Source: Haloarcula pelagica | Lineage (GTDB): Archaea; Halobacteriota; Halobacteria; Halobacteriales; Haloarculaceae | Reading direction: 5' to 3' | Assembly (NCBI RefSeq): GCF_030127105.1 | Contig: NZ_CP126161.1 | Span: 2,852,001-2,916,000, forward strand | Length of the DNA stretch: 64,000 nt | Shown: piece by piece, positions 17,962 to 26,491 of the stretch | How positions within the stretch are numbered: position 1 is the first letter of the stretch | Layout of the letters: every line of letters begins with the position of its first letter | Translations under genes and position numbers: made by a program | The notes under the pieces: model-generated | The model's database searches: none | The model's input: the letters and a program-made list of their open reading frames with translations, nothing else | Told to the model about the DNA's origin: nothing

Positions 17962-18267
17962 CTACCCTTCGATCTCGGCCGCGTCTTCGATTTTCATTCC
18001 TTCGAGCTTCTCGATGATCTCGTCGATCTTCTCGTCCAGGTCGTCGACGAACTCACCGGTCTGTTCGGTCGTGATCGCGCCCTGACTGGAGGGTTCGATG
18101 AGGTTCTCCTCTTCGAGGACCCGCAGCGAGTACCGGACCTTGTGGTGGGGGTAACCGGTCTCGTTGGACATCTTCACGATCCCGATAGGCTCGTTCTCGA
18201 TGACCATGCGGAGCACCTGCAGGTGGCGTTCCAGCATGTCGACTTCCTTCTCAAGCCTGTCTATCAT
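17962..18267 (-). CDS. Small winged-helix protein with N- and C-terminal coiled coils
   Basis: 101 residues. A helical start (MIDRLEKEVDMLERHLQVLR) leads into a winged helix ('VIENEPIGIVKMSNETGYP', 'HKVRYSLRVLEEENLIEPSS'), then a charged C-terminal helix. This is a common halophile-only predicted transcription regulator type. A TTTTAAAT box (18293-18301) about 27 bp from the ATG indicates a leaderless transcript divergent from purA. DNA targets unknown; autoregulation or control of purA across the shared 200-bp intergenic region is possible. Confidence 0.75.
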   Translation of the reverse strand: MIDRLEKEVDMLERHLQVLRMVIENEPIGIVKMSNETGYPHHKVRYSLRVLEEENLIEPSSQGAITTEQTGEFVDDLDEKIDEIIEKLEGMKIEDAAEIEG

Positions 18268-18377
18268 GGCAATTGTTAACTTGTGGTAGCAGGATTTAAA
18301 AGTTACCCTCGGACGGCCCGCTTTGCCGGGTTTTGTGGTTCACGCGGGACGTTCTTAAAAGCGTCGTAACGGTTCAC

Positions 18378-18422
18378 ATGGCAGACGACACCATTCCAGT
18401 GCCCGTCCGCTCGGACCGGTAG
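18378..18422 (+). other. Possible 14-codon leaderless ORF upstream of purA
   Basis: ATG at 18378 opens MADDTIPVPVRSDR and stops at 18420-18422. A CTTAAAA box lies 18-24 bp upstream, close to leaderless spacing. purA has its own box (TTTATCA, 18436-18442), 26 bp before its ATG. The ORF could be a regulatory leader peptide, a remnant of a longer gene, or chance. Confidence 0.25.
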
Positions 18423-18464
18423 GGACCGTAATCGGTTTATCACGGAGGCTAAAACGTCCGAGCG

Positions 18465-19843
18465 ATGACCGTAACCATCGTCGGCTCGCAACTCGGCGAC
18501 GAGGGAAAGGGCGGCATCGTCGACCTGTACGGCGACGACGCGGATGTCGTCGCGCGCTATCAGGGCGGCGACAACGCCGGCCACACCGTCGTCCACGAGG
18601 GCGAGGAGTACAAGCTCTCGCTCGTGCCGAGTGGAGCCATCCGCGGCAAGGTCGGCGTGCTCGGCAACGGGTGTGTCGTCAATCCGCGAACGCTGTTCGA
18701 CGAGATCGACACGCTACAGGAACGCGGCCTCGACCCCGATGTCCGCGTGGCAGAACGGGCGCACGTCATCCTCCCCTACCACCGCGTCCTCGACGGGATC
18801 GAGGAGGATGTCAAAAGCGAGACGGACCTCGAAGCCGCCACGACCGGCCGCGGGATCGGCCCGACCTACGAGGACAAAGCCGGCCGCCGGGGCGTTCGCG
18901 TCGGTGACCTGCTCGACGGAGCGGTCCTGCGCGAGCGACTCGAATACGTCGTCCCCCAGAAGCGCGCGCTCTTGGAGGATGTCTACGGGATCGCCGTCGA
19001 GGACCTCGACGACCCCGAAGCGTTCGACGTGGACGCGCTCTACGAGGAGTTCCGCGAGTTCGGCCACCGCCTCGACGCGGGCGACATGACGGTCAACGCC
19101 GGCCAGTTCCTCTCGGGAGCGATGGCCGACGGACAGAACGTCATGCTTGAAGGTGCACAGGGGACCTCTATCGACATCGACCACGGGATCTACCCCTACG
19201 TCACCTCTTCGAACCCGACCGCGGGCGGTGCCTGTACCGGCACCGGGGCTCGGCCCGACGGTCGTCGGCGACGGTGAGGTCGTCGGCATCGTCAAAGCCT
19301 ACCTCTCGCGCGTCGGTACCGGCCCGCTGCCGACCGAACTCGGCGGCGTCGAGGGACACACCCCCCGGATACGACCCGGACGATCCCGGGCCGGACGCCG
19401 ATCTGGCGGAGTACATCCGCGAGGAGGGCGGCGAGTACGGGACTGTCACCGGGCGGCCGCGTCGTGTCGGCTGGCTCGACATGCCGATGCTCCGCCACGC
19501 CGAGCAGGTGTCTGGCTTCACCGGACTCGCGATCAACCACCTGGACGTGCTGGCCGGCCTGGACGAGGTGAAGGTCGGGCACTCTTACACGCTCGACGGC
19601 GAGGAGACCCTCTCCATGCCTGCGACCACCGAACAGTGGGGCGAGTGTGAGGCGAACGTCCGAACCTTCGAGGGCTGGCCCGAGGTCGACTGGGCGAGCG
19701 TCGCCGAGGACGGCTACGACGCACTGCCCGAGAACGCCAAGACCTACGTCGAGTACGTCGAGAGCGAACTCGACACGCCGGTGTACGCCATCGGCGTCGG
19801 TCCGGGCCGCGGCGAGACGATCGTCCGCGAACGTCCCTTCTGA
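18465..19843 (+). pseudogene. purA: Adenylosuccinate synthase, broken by two +1 frameshifts
   Basis: ATG 18465 starts MTVTIVGSQLGDEGKGGIVD, the GDEGKG phosphate-binding loop of PurA, which makes adenylosuccinate from IMP, aspartate and GTP. The frame holds to about 19244 (SSNPTAGGACTGTG). There an extra G in the run GGGG (19245-19248) breaks it. The next segment (LGPTVVGDGEVVGIVKAY ... PTELGGVEGHTP) is in another frame. It breaks again at the C6 run 19361-19366. A third frame carries the end (GRPRRVGWLDMPMLRHAEQ, TGLAINHLDVLAGLDEVKVG) to 19843. Restored length is about 458 residues, normal for haloarchaea. Both lesions are +1 in homopolymers and everything else is conserved, so sequencing error is more likely than gene death. 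Confidence 0.85.
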
Positions 19844-19868
19844 CGGCCGCTGGCGGTTCGGTACGTCG

Positions 19869-20228
19869 TTAGCGGTTCAACACGTCGTCTTCGAGATCAG
19901 CGACCGCCGACAGCACCGCTTCCCTGTCGTCGTCGGCGACGCCCGCCGCCGCCAGCGCGTCGTCGAGGTGGCCGGCCACGGCCGCGAAATCCGCCCCGTC
20001 GAGGTCGAGGTGGGCGTGTGCGGTCCGCATGTCCGCGCCGTCGTACTCGGTCGGCCCACCGGTCACCATCGTGATGAACTCCCGCTGGTGCTCGCGGAGG
20101 TCGGCCATGTCCGTGTCCTCGAAGTACCCGACGAGCGACTCGTCGTCGAGCACCCGGTCGTAGAAGTCCTCGACGACGGCGTCGACCCCCTCGGCACCAC
20201 CCAGCCGCTCGTAGCACGTCTCGCTCAT
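19869..20228 (-). CDS. Group 1 truncated haemoglobin
   Basis: 119 residues matching the trHbN fold. 'SETCYERLGGAEGVDAVVED' is followed by FYDRVL with the B10 tyrosine (Y23), then 'FITMVTGGPTEYDGADM' and the proximal haem histidine H71 in MRTAHAHLDL. Residues and spacing fit O2/NO-binding two-over-two globins, used in NO detoxification or oxygen handling in the cytosol. It converges with purA and is divergent from the Trm112-like gene. It is not in a visible operon. Confidence 0.9.
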   Translation of the reverse strand: MSETCYERLGGAEGVDAVVEDFYDRVLDDESLVGYFEDTDMADLREHQREFITMVTGGPTEYDGADMRTAHAHLDLDGADFAAVAGHLDDALAAAGVADDDREAVLSAVADLEDDVLNR

Positions 20229-20314
20229 ACCCTGTGGGACCGCGCCGGCGACAAAAAGCCCGGGGTCGTCGGGGTAGCGGCACGCTTTTGGGGCCGCCGG
20301 ACCGACTCGGAGTC

Positions 20315-20509
20315 ATGAAAGAGGACCTGATGGAGATCATCTGCTGTCCCCTCGACAAGCACGACCTCGAACTCGATGTCGACGAGCGCGACGGCGAGGA
20401 GATCCTGAGCGGGACGCTGGTCTGTACCGAGTGTGGCGAACGCTTCCCGATCGAGGATGGTATCCCGAACCTGCTGCCGCCGGATATGCGCGACGAAGCA
20501 CCGGCCTGA
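20315..20509 (+). CDS. Trm112-like zinc protein (methyltransferase activator)
   Basis: 64 residues from ATG 20315; a CTTTTG box about 26 bp upstream supports leaderless expression. 'MEIICCPLDKHDLEL' and 'GTLVCTECGERFPIEDGIPN', followed by LLPPD, match the Trm112/YcaR family. Cysteines at 10, 11, 37 and 40 are the likely zinc ligands. In Haloferax, Trm112 is a partner that activates several RNA and protein methyltransferases. Short family, full length here. Confidence 0.85.
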   Translation: MKEDLMEIICCPLDKHDLELDVDERDGEEILSGTLVCTECGERFPIEDGIPNLLPPDMRDEAPA

Positions 20510-20542
20510 ACCTTTTTCTTCCGTCCGCGCGCAGTCGTAACT

Positions 20543-21100
20543 GTGCCCGACCCGCTGCCGATCCACATCAACCGCGAGGAGATCCACGGGCTGGAGGTCC
20601 CGACGGCGTACGAATCGACAGGGGGGTTCGACATCCGACTGATCAACCACGGCGAACCCACCCACGTCCACCTCCACCTCGATAGCGACCTCTCGTCGGT
20701 GGCCTCCCTGGCCGCGACGAACCACTACGTCGAGCGCGAGGCCGACCGCCTCGTTCGCGTCGAGGTGACCGGCGACGGGACGGTGCGTGGCAACCTCAAA
20801 GTCGTCAGCGGCTACGGCGCCCAGACCCGGCTCGTCGATATCTCCCTGGTCGAACCCCGCGAGACGGAGGAGACGGTCCAGGTCGGTGAGGACCTCTCGA
20901 CGCCCTCGCCGAGGCCGGAACCCCAGTCGAGAGGGCTTCCGGACGCGGTGGGCACGCTTCCGGTGATGGTCCTGGCGACACTCGCGTTGCTCACCGCTCT
21001 CGGCGCCGTCGCGCTGTTCCAGACCACCGCTGTCCTCCTCGGTGCCGCGGTCGTCGTCGTCGGCGTGTCGGTCGCGCTGTACAGCCTGCTGGCTGCCTGA
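20543..21100 (+). CDS. Haloarchaeal protein with soluble N-domain and two C-terminal membrane helices
   Basis: 185 residues from GTG 20543; a CTTTTTCTT box about 30 bp upstream fits. Residues 1-110 form a beta-rich domain ('PIHINREEIHGLEVPTAY', HVHLHLDSDL). A Pro/Ser linker follows, then two hydrophobic helices (about 140-160 and 163-183). The family appears halophile-specific (DUF7524-like, from memory). No catalytic motif. The C-terminal hairpin suggests membrane anchoring with the domain on one side. Function unknown. Confidence 0.7.
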   Translation: MPDPLPIHINREEIHGLEVPTAYESTGGFDIRLINHGEPTHVHLHLDSDLSSVASLAATNHYVEREADRLVRVEVTGDGTVRGNLKVVSGYGAQTRLVDISLVEPRETEETVQVGEDLSTPSPRPEPQSRGLPDAVGTLPVMVLATLALLTALGAVALFQTTAVLLGAAVVVVGVSVALYSLLAA

Positions 21101-22189
21101 TCACTCCTCGCTCTCGGTCGGGACTCCGTCGAGGTCGCCGTCGTCGTCGAACAGTTTCGCACGGAGGAACCGGGCGCGGTAGCGGTTCGCGCCGTCGTAG
21201 ATGTCGGCCTCGCGGATGTCGTCGACCCGCCCCTCGGCGACGGCGTCGACGATCTCCTCGACCTGTTCTTTCTCGCTCGGCGTCAACTCGAACTCGTAGG
21301 TCCGGGACTGCTCGGACTCCATCTTCGTCCACTGGCGCGCGGCCGTGATGACGACCGAACAGGGTTCTCGGCAGGGGAACTCGCCGTCGCCGCCGTCGAC
21401 ATCGAGGTCGGTCTCCTCGTCGTACTCCCACTCGCGGCGCTTGAGACACTGCGAGTCGTCACAGCAGGCCTCGGCCACCCAGTTGACGTGTTCGTACCCC
21501 TCGCCGCGGTCCCAGGTCTTGACGACACCGTAGATCCCGGTCTGGCGCTGGGTCGTCTCGTGCCAGTGGGTCACGTCCAGTTCCCCCGTCCGCTCGCGGT
21601 GCCAGTTCTGGACGGTCGCCGGGTAGAAACTGTGGACAGCCTCGACGAGTTCGCCGGCGTCCAGTGCCGGGAACACCCACCCAGACCGGAGCGTCGGCGC
21701 CGTCTTGAGCGGCCGATACCGGTCGCGGTCGTCGTGTTTCGCCAGGTCGCGGGCGGCGACCGGATCGTCGGAGCGGTCCAGGTCGGCGGGGTCGACACCG
21801 GTGTCGGACTCGTGGCGGAGGTCGTACACTCGCTCGCCGTCCGCGCTCAGTTCGGCGGTGATCGCGAGTTCCCCCCAAGTGGTCGTCACCCCGTCGTCCA
21901 GGCGGTCGTACCGCTCGGGGACCGACAGTTCGTCGGCGCCTTCGAGCCACCGGAGGAAGGCCCACCGCGGTTCGGCCTGCGGCGCCGTCGCGTGCCAGAA
22001 GTACCAGTTCGTCACGTAGCGTTCGACGGCGGCGTCCACGTCCGCGAGGTCCGCGACCGCCCCCTCGGCGGTGGTCCCGTCGGCCGTCGAGAGCGTGTAG
22101 CTGTCTCCCTCGACCTGCGCCTCGATGCCGTCGAAGTCGACGCCGTCGGCGGCGGCGTCGGCGAACGCCGCGACGCGGGTGTCGTCCAT
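21101..22189 (-). CDS. DR2241-like iron-sulfur protein linked to CbiX
   Basis: 362 residues. A cysteine cluster C242, C243, C248 (ACCDDSQC) and C273, C277 (CREPC) could hold a [4Fe-4S] centre. Aromatic- and His-rich segments surround it ('NWYFWHATAPQAEPRWAF', 'VQNWHRERTG'). The protein matches what I know as the DR2241 family, whose members are fused or adjacent to CbiX chelatases. Here the cbiX gene lies 63 bp upstream on the same strand, so they are likely co-transcribed. A role in siroheme or cobalamin metal insertion, or in donating or sensing metal for CbiX, is inference. No reaction is established. Confidence 0.75.
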   Translation of the reverse strand: MDDTRVAAFADAAADGVDFDGIEAQVEGDSYTLSTADGTTAEGAVADLADVDAAVERYVTNWYFWHATAPQAEPRWAFLRWLEGADELSVPERYDRLDDGVTTTWGELAITAELSADGERVYDLRHESDTGVDPADLDRSDDPVAARDLAKHDDRDRYRPLKTAPTLRSGWVFPALDAGELVEAVHSFYPATVQNWHRERTGELDVTHWHETTQRQTGIYGVVKTWDRGEGYEHVNWVAEACCDDSQCLKRREWEYDEETDLDVDGGDGEFPCREPCSVVITAARQWTKMESEQSRTYEFELTPSEKEQVEEIVDAVAEGRVDDIREADIYDGANRYRARFLRAKLFDDDGDLDGVPTESEE

Positions 22190-22252
22190 GCCAGCGGGTA
22201 GGGAGTCGACCGCAAAAAGCCGCCCGTTCCCGCCCGCCGGCGGTCGACGGGT

Positions 22253-23134
22253 TCAGTCCCCGGTGGCGGGGTCCACGCCGCGGGTCCGGTCGCGGACCTG
22301 ATCGATCGCGCCCGACACGTCCGCGCCGGCGTCGGCGGCCCGCTCCAGCACCACGTCGGCCATCAGCGGTTCGGTGCCGACGGCGCCGGCGTACCAGATG
22401 TCGTGGCCGTCCACGGCGGTCGGTACGTCGTAGCCGTCGCGGTAGTCCTCACAGAGGCCCATGTCCTCGGGGATGTCCTCCTGGGTGTGGTAGCCGTCGG
22501 CGATAAACAGCGGGACCACGACGATGTCCTCGACCTCGAAGAAGTCGGTCACGTCGTCGACCTCGGGGTCCTCGTCCATGAACAGCGCCTGGACCTCGTC
22601 GAAGCGACCCATCTCGCGGATGCGGTCGGCGTGGTACTCGATGGCCTTCGCGGAGTTCTCGTTGCGCTCGGTGCCGTGGCCCACGACCGCGAGGCCAAAG
22701 TCCTCGCCCACGTCGGCGTCGCCGGTGACGGACTTGGCGCGCTGGACGATCACGTCGCTCATCGAGTCGTGCGTCCCGACCGGGCCACAGTAGTGGACCG
22801 TCTGGTCAGTGTCGGTGGCCGTCAGCGTCGCGTGGGTCGCACTGGTCCCGTCTGAGTCCCACAGTTCGGGGTCCCACCCGTCCAGGCGGAACTCCCGGGG
22901 GATCACCTGCTCGGTGAAGTAGCCCTCCGAGACGAACAGCGGGACCAGATACACCTCGTCGGCGTCGACGGTCCGCAGTCCCTCGCGGAAGGCCGGTTCC
23001 TCCTTCCAGAACGACTCCCGGACCTCGCTGAACGCGCCGGTCGCGCGGATGGTGTCGGCGTGGGTGAACGTCGGGGTGCTCGACTCGGCGTTGAGATGCG
23101 ACCCGTGAGCCGCGATGACGAGCGCTGGCTTCAT
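22253..23134 (-). CDS. cbiX: Sirohydrochlorin chelatase with two CbiX domains
   Basis: 293 residues from ATG 23134 (MKPALVIAAHGSH); the frame extends to 23188 but this start fits the family. It contains two tandem CbiX domains. Each has a metal-binding His near its start (H10 in IAAHGSHLN, H153 in VVGHGTERN) and a second motif (LVPLFVSEGYFTEQVIP; VVPLFIADGYHTQEDIP). Tandem forms resemble the long class II chelatases that insert Co2+ or Fe2+ into sirohydrochlorin for B12 or siroheme. The DR2241-like gene follows. Confidence 0.9.
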   Translation of the reverse strand: MKPALVIAAHGSHLNAESSTPTFTHADTIRATGAFSEVRESFWKEEPAFREGLRTVDADEVYLVPLFVSEGYFTEQVIPREFRLDGWDPELWDSDGTSATHATLTATDTDQTVHYCGPVGTHDSMSDVIVQRAKSVTGDADVGEDFGLAVVGHGTERNENSAKAIEYHADRIREMGRFDEVQALFMDEDPEVDDVTDFFEVEDIVVVPLFIADGYHTQEDIPEDMGLCEDYRDGYDVPTAVDGHDIWYAGAVGTEPLMADVVLERAADAGADVSGAIDQVRDRTRGVDPATGD

Positions 23135-23219
23135 ACCACGGCGTTGGGACGAACCGGTCTTAGGGGCTTCGCCACGGCGGCGAGACACGCTTTTGGTGGC
23201 TCGGGACAGCGGGACAGGT

Positions 23220-23690
23220 ATGTCACTCGCAGCCCAGACCCGCGAGGCGGTCCGGACGCGCCCGTTCCTCTACGACGCGCTCCGGGCTGGCGTGGTCAAC
23301 TACACGGCCGCCGCGCGCACGCTCGATGTCGACGGCGACACGGAGGCCGTCGCGACGGCGCTCCGTCGGTTCGCCGAGGAACTGGACGACTACGACCCGC
23401 CGGCCGGCGACGCCCGCGTCTCGATGCGGAGCGGACTGGGGCCGGCCGACGGGGCGGACCCGCTGGTCACGGTCGGGGACCGCTCGCTCGCTCCGGGCGA
23501 GGGATCGCTCACCGGCATCGTCGCGACCGGCGCGGTGTCCCCGTGGGTGCTGGGCGACGCGCTCGGCCGACTCAGGGCCGCCGATATCGCCGTCGAGGTG
23601 GCGGCCGCCGACGACACGTCGTTGCTCGTGGCGGTCGAGCGACGGGACGGCCCGGACGCACTCAGGATCGTCGAAGCGGTCGTCGGCTAG
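23220..23690 (+). CDS. Halophile-specific protein with N-terminal helical domain and ACT-like C-domain
   Basis: 156 residues from ATG 23220. The N-terminus (SLAAQTREAVRTRPFLYDAL, then RAGVVNYTAAARTLDV) resembles a small helical DNA-binding-like domain. The C-terminal half 'GIVATGAVSPWVLGDALGRL' with a final strand 'LLVAVERRDGPDALRIVEAV' has the alternating helix-strand pattern of an ACT-like regulatory fold. I recall this as a conserved halobacterial family (DUF7523-like) of unknown function. Its stop overlaps that of the convergent pilin gene (shared CTAG). Confidence 0.65.
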   Translation: MSLAAQTREAVRTRPFLYDALRAGVVNYTAAARTLDVDGDTEAVATALRRFAEELDDYDPPAGDARVSMRSGLGPADGADPLVTVGDRSLAPGEGSLTGIVATGAVSPWVLGDALGRLRAADIAVEVAAADDTSLLVAVERRDGPDALRIVEAVVG

Positions 23691-24127
23691 GGCCACGCTG
23701 CTAGCGTGACGTTCGTCTCGGCCCGCCGCCACTGGAGCCTGACCGAGTCACCGTCCAGCGCCGCGACGGTGAACGACTCTCCCGCCCCCAGTCGGCTCCC
23801 GAGGCTCGTACACCGGTCGGCCAGCGGGAGCGTCCCCCCGGTCGGTGTCGCACCGACCACCCGGAGTTCGTCGGTCGGGATCGCGGTACCGGCTTCGTGA
23901 TGGATCCGGAGCAGCGTCGTCTCCATCGTCGGGTGACAGTCCGCGCCCGCGCTGGCGTCGGCCGCCGCCGTGATAGTCACCGACGCCGCCGGCTCGCTGC
24001 CGCCGACGGTCTCGCCGATGTCGAAGACGAACACCGAGAGCCCGGCCGCGAAGACGACCACGACCGTGACGAGCAAAAGGCTCCCAAGCACGGCCGAGGA
24101 CGCTCGCCCGGTTCCCCCACGATTCAC
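23687..24127 (-). CDS. Archaeal type IV pilin-like protein
   Basis: 146 residues. A short charged start (MNRGGTGRASS) precedes one long hydrophobic helix (AVLGSLLLVTVVVVFAAGLS), the class III signal of archaeal pilins cut by PibD. The rest is a small beta-rich Ala/Thr domain with two cysteines (C59, C106 by my count) that could pair outside the cell. It is alone, without pilus assembly genes, and convergent with the preceding gene. A minor pilin or pseudopilin is the likely role. Confidence 0.7.
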   Translation of the reverse strand: MNRGGTGRASSAVLGSLLLVTVVVVFAAGLSVFVFDIGETVGGSEPAASVTITAAADASAGADCHPTMETTLLRIHHEAGTAIPTDELRVVGATPTGGTLPLADRCTSLGSRLGAGESFTVAALDGDSVRLQWRRAETNVTLAAWP

Positions 24128-24217
24128 GGCCGGACGTTCGGCGATAGCCTACATATCGGTTGTGGCTACCGAGTCGTTCCGACGGGTTGAAACGAGCGGA
24201 CAGAGTGGACACGGGTA

Positions 24218-25696
24218 ATGACGCTCCGCGTGACGAACACGCTGACCGGCGAGAAAGAACGCTTCGAGCCGTCCGACCCGGACTCTGTCTTGCTCTACTA
24301 CTGTGGTCTGACGACTTCGGACCCGCCCCACCTGGGCCACGCCCGCGGGTGGGTCCACGTCGACGTGATGTGTCGCTGGCTGGCCCACCTGGGCTACGAT
24401 GTCCGCCACGTCGAGAACTTCACCGATGTCAACGAGAAGATCGTCGCCCGGGTCGGCGAGGACGGCGACAGCGAGGCCGCCGTCGCACGCCACTACGTCC
24501 AGCAGGTGATCCGGGACATGCGGTCGCTGAACCTCGACCGCGCGGATGTCTACCCCCGCGTCTCCGAGCACATCCCGGAGATCGTCGACCTGGTCGAACG
24601 CCTCGTCGAGGGCGGCTACGCCTACGAAGCCGACGGGTCGGTGTACTTCGACGTGACCAGTTTCGAGGCGTACGGCGCCCTCTCGAACCAGACCGTCGAG
24701 GACATCGAGTCACAGGGGACCGACGCGGCGTCCGAGAAGCGCCATCCGGCCGACTTCGCGCTCTGGAAGGCCGACGGCGTCGACCCCGACGACATCGCCG
24801 ACCACCAACATCCCGACGCGGCGCCGGCAGAGGAGGCCTGTCAGACCGCACAGACCTGGGACTCTCCCTGGGGAGAGGGCCGTCCCGGCTGGCACATCGA
24901 GTGTTCGGCGATGTCGATGACCCACCTCGACGAGACCATCGACATCCACGTCGGGGGCCAGGACCTCGTCTTCCCCCACCACGAGAACGAGGTCGCACAG
25001 AGCGAGGCCGCGACCGGCGAGCGGTTCGCCAACTACTGGCTCCACGTCCGCCTGCTGGAGACCGACGACGAGAAGATGTCGTCCTCGCTGGGGAACTACT
25101 TCACCGTCAGCGACGCCGTTGCGGAGTTCGGGCCCGACGTGCTCCGGACGTTCCTGCTGTCGACGGCCTACACCTCCCGAGCCACCTACAGCGACGACAC
25201 CATCGCGGAGGCCCGGGAACGCTGGGACCGACTCGAACGGGGGTACGAGCGGGCGGTCGAGGCCTGTGACAGCGTCGACGCCTACGCGAAAACGACCGAC
25301 GAGACGCTCCGGTCGGCCGTCGAGGCGGCCACCGACGAGTTCGCGGCGGCGATGAACGACGACTTCAACACCCGGGAGGCGATCACGGCCCTGCTGGAGC
25401 TGACTGCCGCGGTCCACACCCACGTCGACGAACACGACGCCTACGACTACCGGGGGCTCCGGCAAGCCGTCGCCGCCTTCGAGACCTTCGGTGGTGACGT
25501 GCTTGGACTCGGCTTCGGAGCCGCGCAGGACAGCGATGTCACGCTCGCCGAGGACCTCGTGGAACTCGTCCTGGATGTCCGCGAGCAGGAACGGGACGCC
25601 GGCAACTACGAGCGCGCCGACGACCTGCGGGACGAACTCGAAGCGCTGGGCGTGGAGGTTCAGGACACCGACGACGGACCGACCTACCGGCTGTGA
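24218..25696 (+). CDS. cysS: Cysteinyl-tRNA synthetase
   Basis: 492 residues. Class I signatures: the HIGH equivalent PHLGHARG after [10 protein letters not shown], and [10 protein letters not shown]. Zinc ligands are recognisable in 'YYCGL', 'HIECSAMS' and '[11 protein letters not shown]'. The C-terminal 150 residues are the DALR/anticodon-binding helical region. It charges tRNA-Cys with cysteine in the cytosol. Length is normal. Haloarchaea use this direct route instead of the SepRS pathway. Confidence 0.95.
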   Translation: MTLRVTNTLTGEKERFEPSDPDSVLLYYCGLTTSDPPHLGHARGWVHVDVMCRWLAHLGYDVRHVENFTDVNEKIVARVGEDGDSEAAVARHYVQQVIRDMRSLNLDRADVYPRVSEHIPEIVDLVERLVEGGYAYEADGSVYFDVTSFEAYGALSNQTVEDIESQGTDAASEKRHPADFALWKADGVDPDDIADHQHPDAAPAEEACQTAQTWDSPWGEGRPGWHIECSAMSMTHLDETIDIHVGGQDLVFPHHENEVAQSEAATGERFANYWLHVRLLETDDEKMSSSLGNYFTVSDAVAEFGPDVLRTFLLSTAYTSRATYSDDTIAEARERWDRLERGYERAVEACDSVDAYAKTTDETLRSAVEAATDEFAAAMNDDFNTREAITALLELTAAVHTHVDEHDAYDYRGLRQAVAAFETFGGDVLGLGFGAAQDSDVTLAEDLVELVLDVREQERDAGNYERADDLRDELEALGVEVQDTDDGPTYRL

Positions 25697-25779
25697 GCCG
25701 GGTGTGGCGTGTCACCTCTTGTCGTGGCGCCCCCCTGTGACAGTAGCGCTTTATATCCTCATCCGTCGAATACAGCGGT

Positions 25780-26277
25780 ATGATCGGATTACCGACGACC
25801 ACCCGGATCGCGGCGCTCGTCTTCGCTGGACTACTCGTCGTCGCCGGCGGCACTGGGACGACGGTCGCACAGTCCGGCCAGGCCGAGTGGGCCGGTGACC
25901 TCTACGACGAGTTCGACGCGATGGTGCCCGCCTACAACGACGCGGTCGATCCGGAGGACTACGGCCCGCTGGCCGGGCAACTGCGTGGCGAGCGCGTGAA
26001 CATGGTGGTGACCGACGGTGACGGGTCACAGGCGACCGCCTCCTTCCGGCTCGACGACGAGTTACGGATCCAGGACCAGCGCCCCGAACACAGGAGCGAC
26101 GCGACGCTGAAACTGTCGACCGACCGGGAGACGATGACCGACATCCTCGATTCGGAGACGCCGGCGACGGCGTTCCAGACGGCCGTCGCCGACGGTGACA
26201 TCAGCATCGACGGGGTCGGCCCGGTCAACGCCGTGAAGTGGTTCCTCATCAACGTCGTCGCCGACCTCCTCCGCTGA
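25780..26277 (+). CDS. Exported SCP-2-like lipid-binding-type protein
   Basis: 165 residues; TATA box GCTTTATATCC about 26 bp before ATG 25780, so leaderless. Residues 1-30 are a Sec-type signal (AALVFAGLLVVAGGTGTTVA) ending near AQSG. The mature part resembles an SCP-2 sterol-carrier fold: 'SFRLDDELRIQDQRPEH', 'DATLKLSTDRETMTDILDSE', then 'AFQTAVADGDISIDGVGPV'. It ends in a hydrophobic helix (AVKWFLINVVADLL). The export signal with this fold suggests binding of a hydrophobic ligand at the cell surface; that is inference. Confidence 0.6.
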   Translation: MIGLPTTTRIAALVFAGLLVVAGGTGTTVAQSGQAEWAGDLYDEFDAMVPAYNDAVDPEDYGPLAGQLRGERVNMVVTDGDGSQATASFRLDDELRIQDQRPEHRSDATLKLSTDRETMTDILDSETPATAFQTAVADGDISIDGVGPVNAVKWFLINVVADLLR

Positions 26278-26323
26278 CCGAGACGGGAGTACGCTTTTTT
26301 ACGGCCGGCGCAATCTGTCGGGC

Positions 26324-26491
26324 ATGCATCCCGCCGCTATCGCCGGCGCGATCCTGACACTCGTCGGCGTCGCCGGCTACGTCGTCGGCGTGGCTGTCCC
26401 CTATCCCGGTCGCGCGTTCTCCCTGACAGCGGTCATGGTCGGGCTGAGCGTCCTCTCGGTCGGACGGGTCGCCGACCAGGAGGCAGCGTGA
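26324..26491 (+). CDS. 55-residue two-helix membrane protein
   Basis: ATG 26324 with a T-rich box (GCTTTTTTACG, 26293-26303) giving leaderless spacing. The peptide begins MHPAAIAGAILTLVG, with two hydrophobic helices separated by the turn PYPGRA. Its TGA overlaps the GTG start of corA (GTGA at 26488-26491), so the two are translationally coupled. It may accompany CorA in the membrane. Family unknown to me. Confidence 0.65.
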   Translation: MHPAAIAGAILTLVGVAGYVVGVAVPYPGRAFSLTAVMVGLSVLSVGRVADQEAA

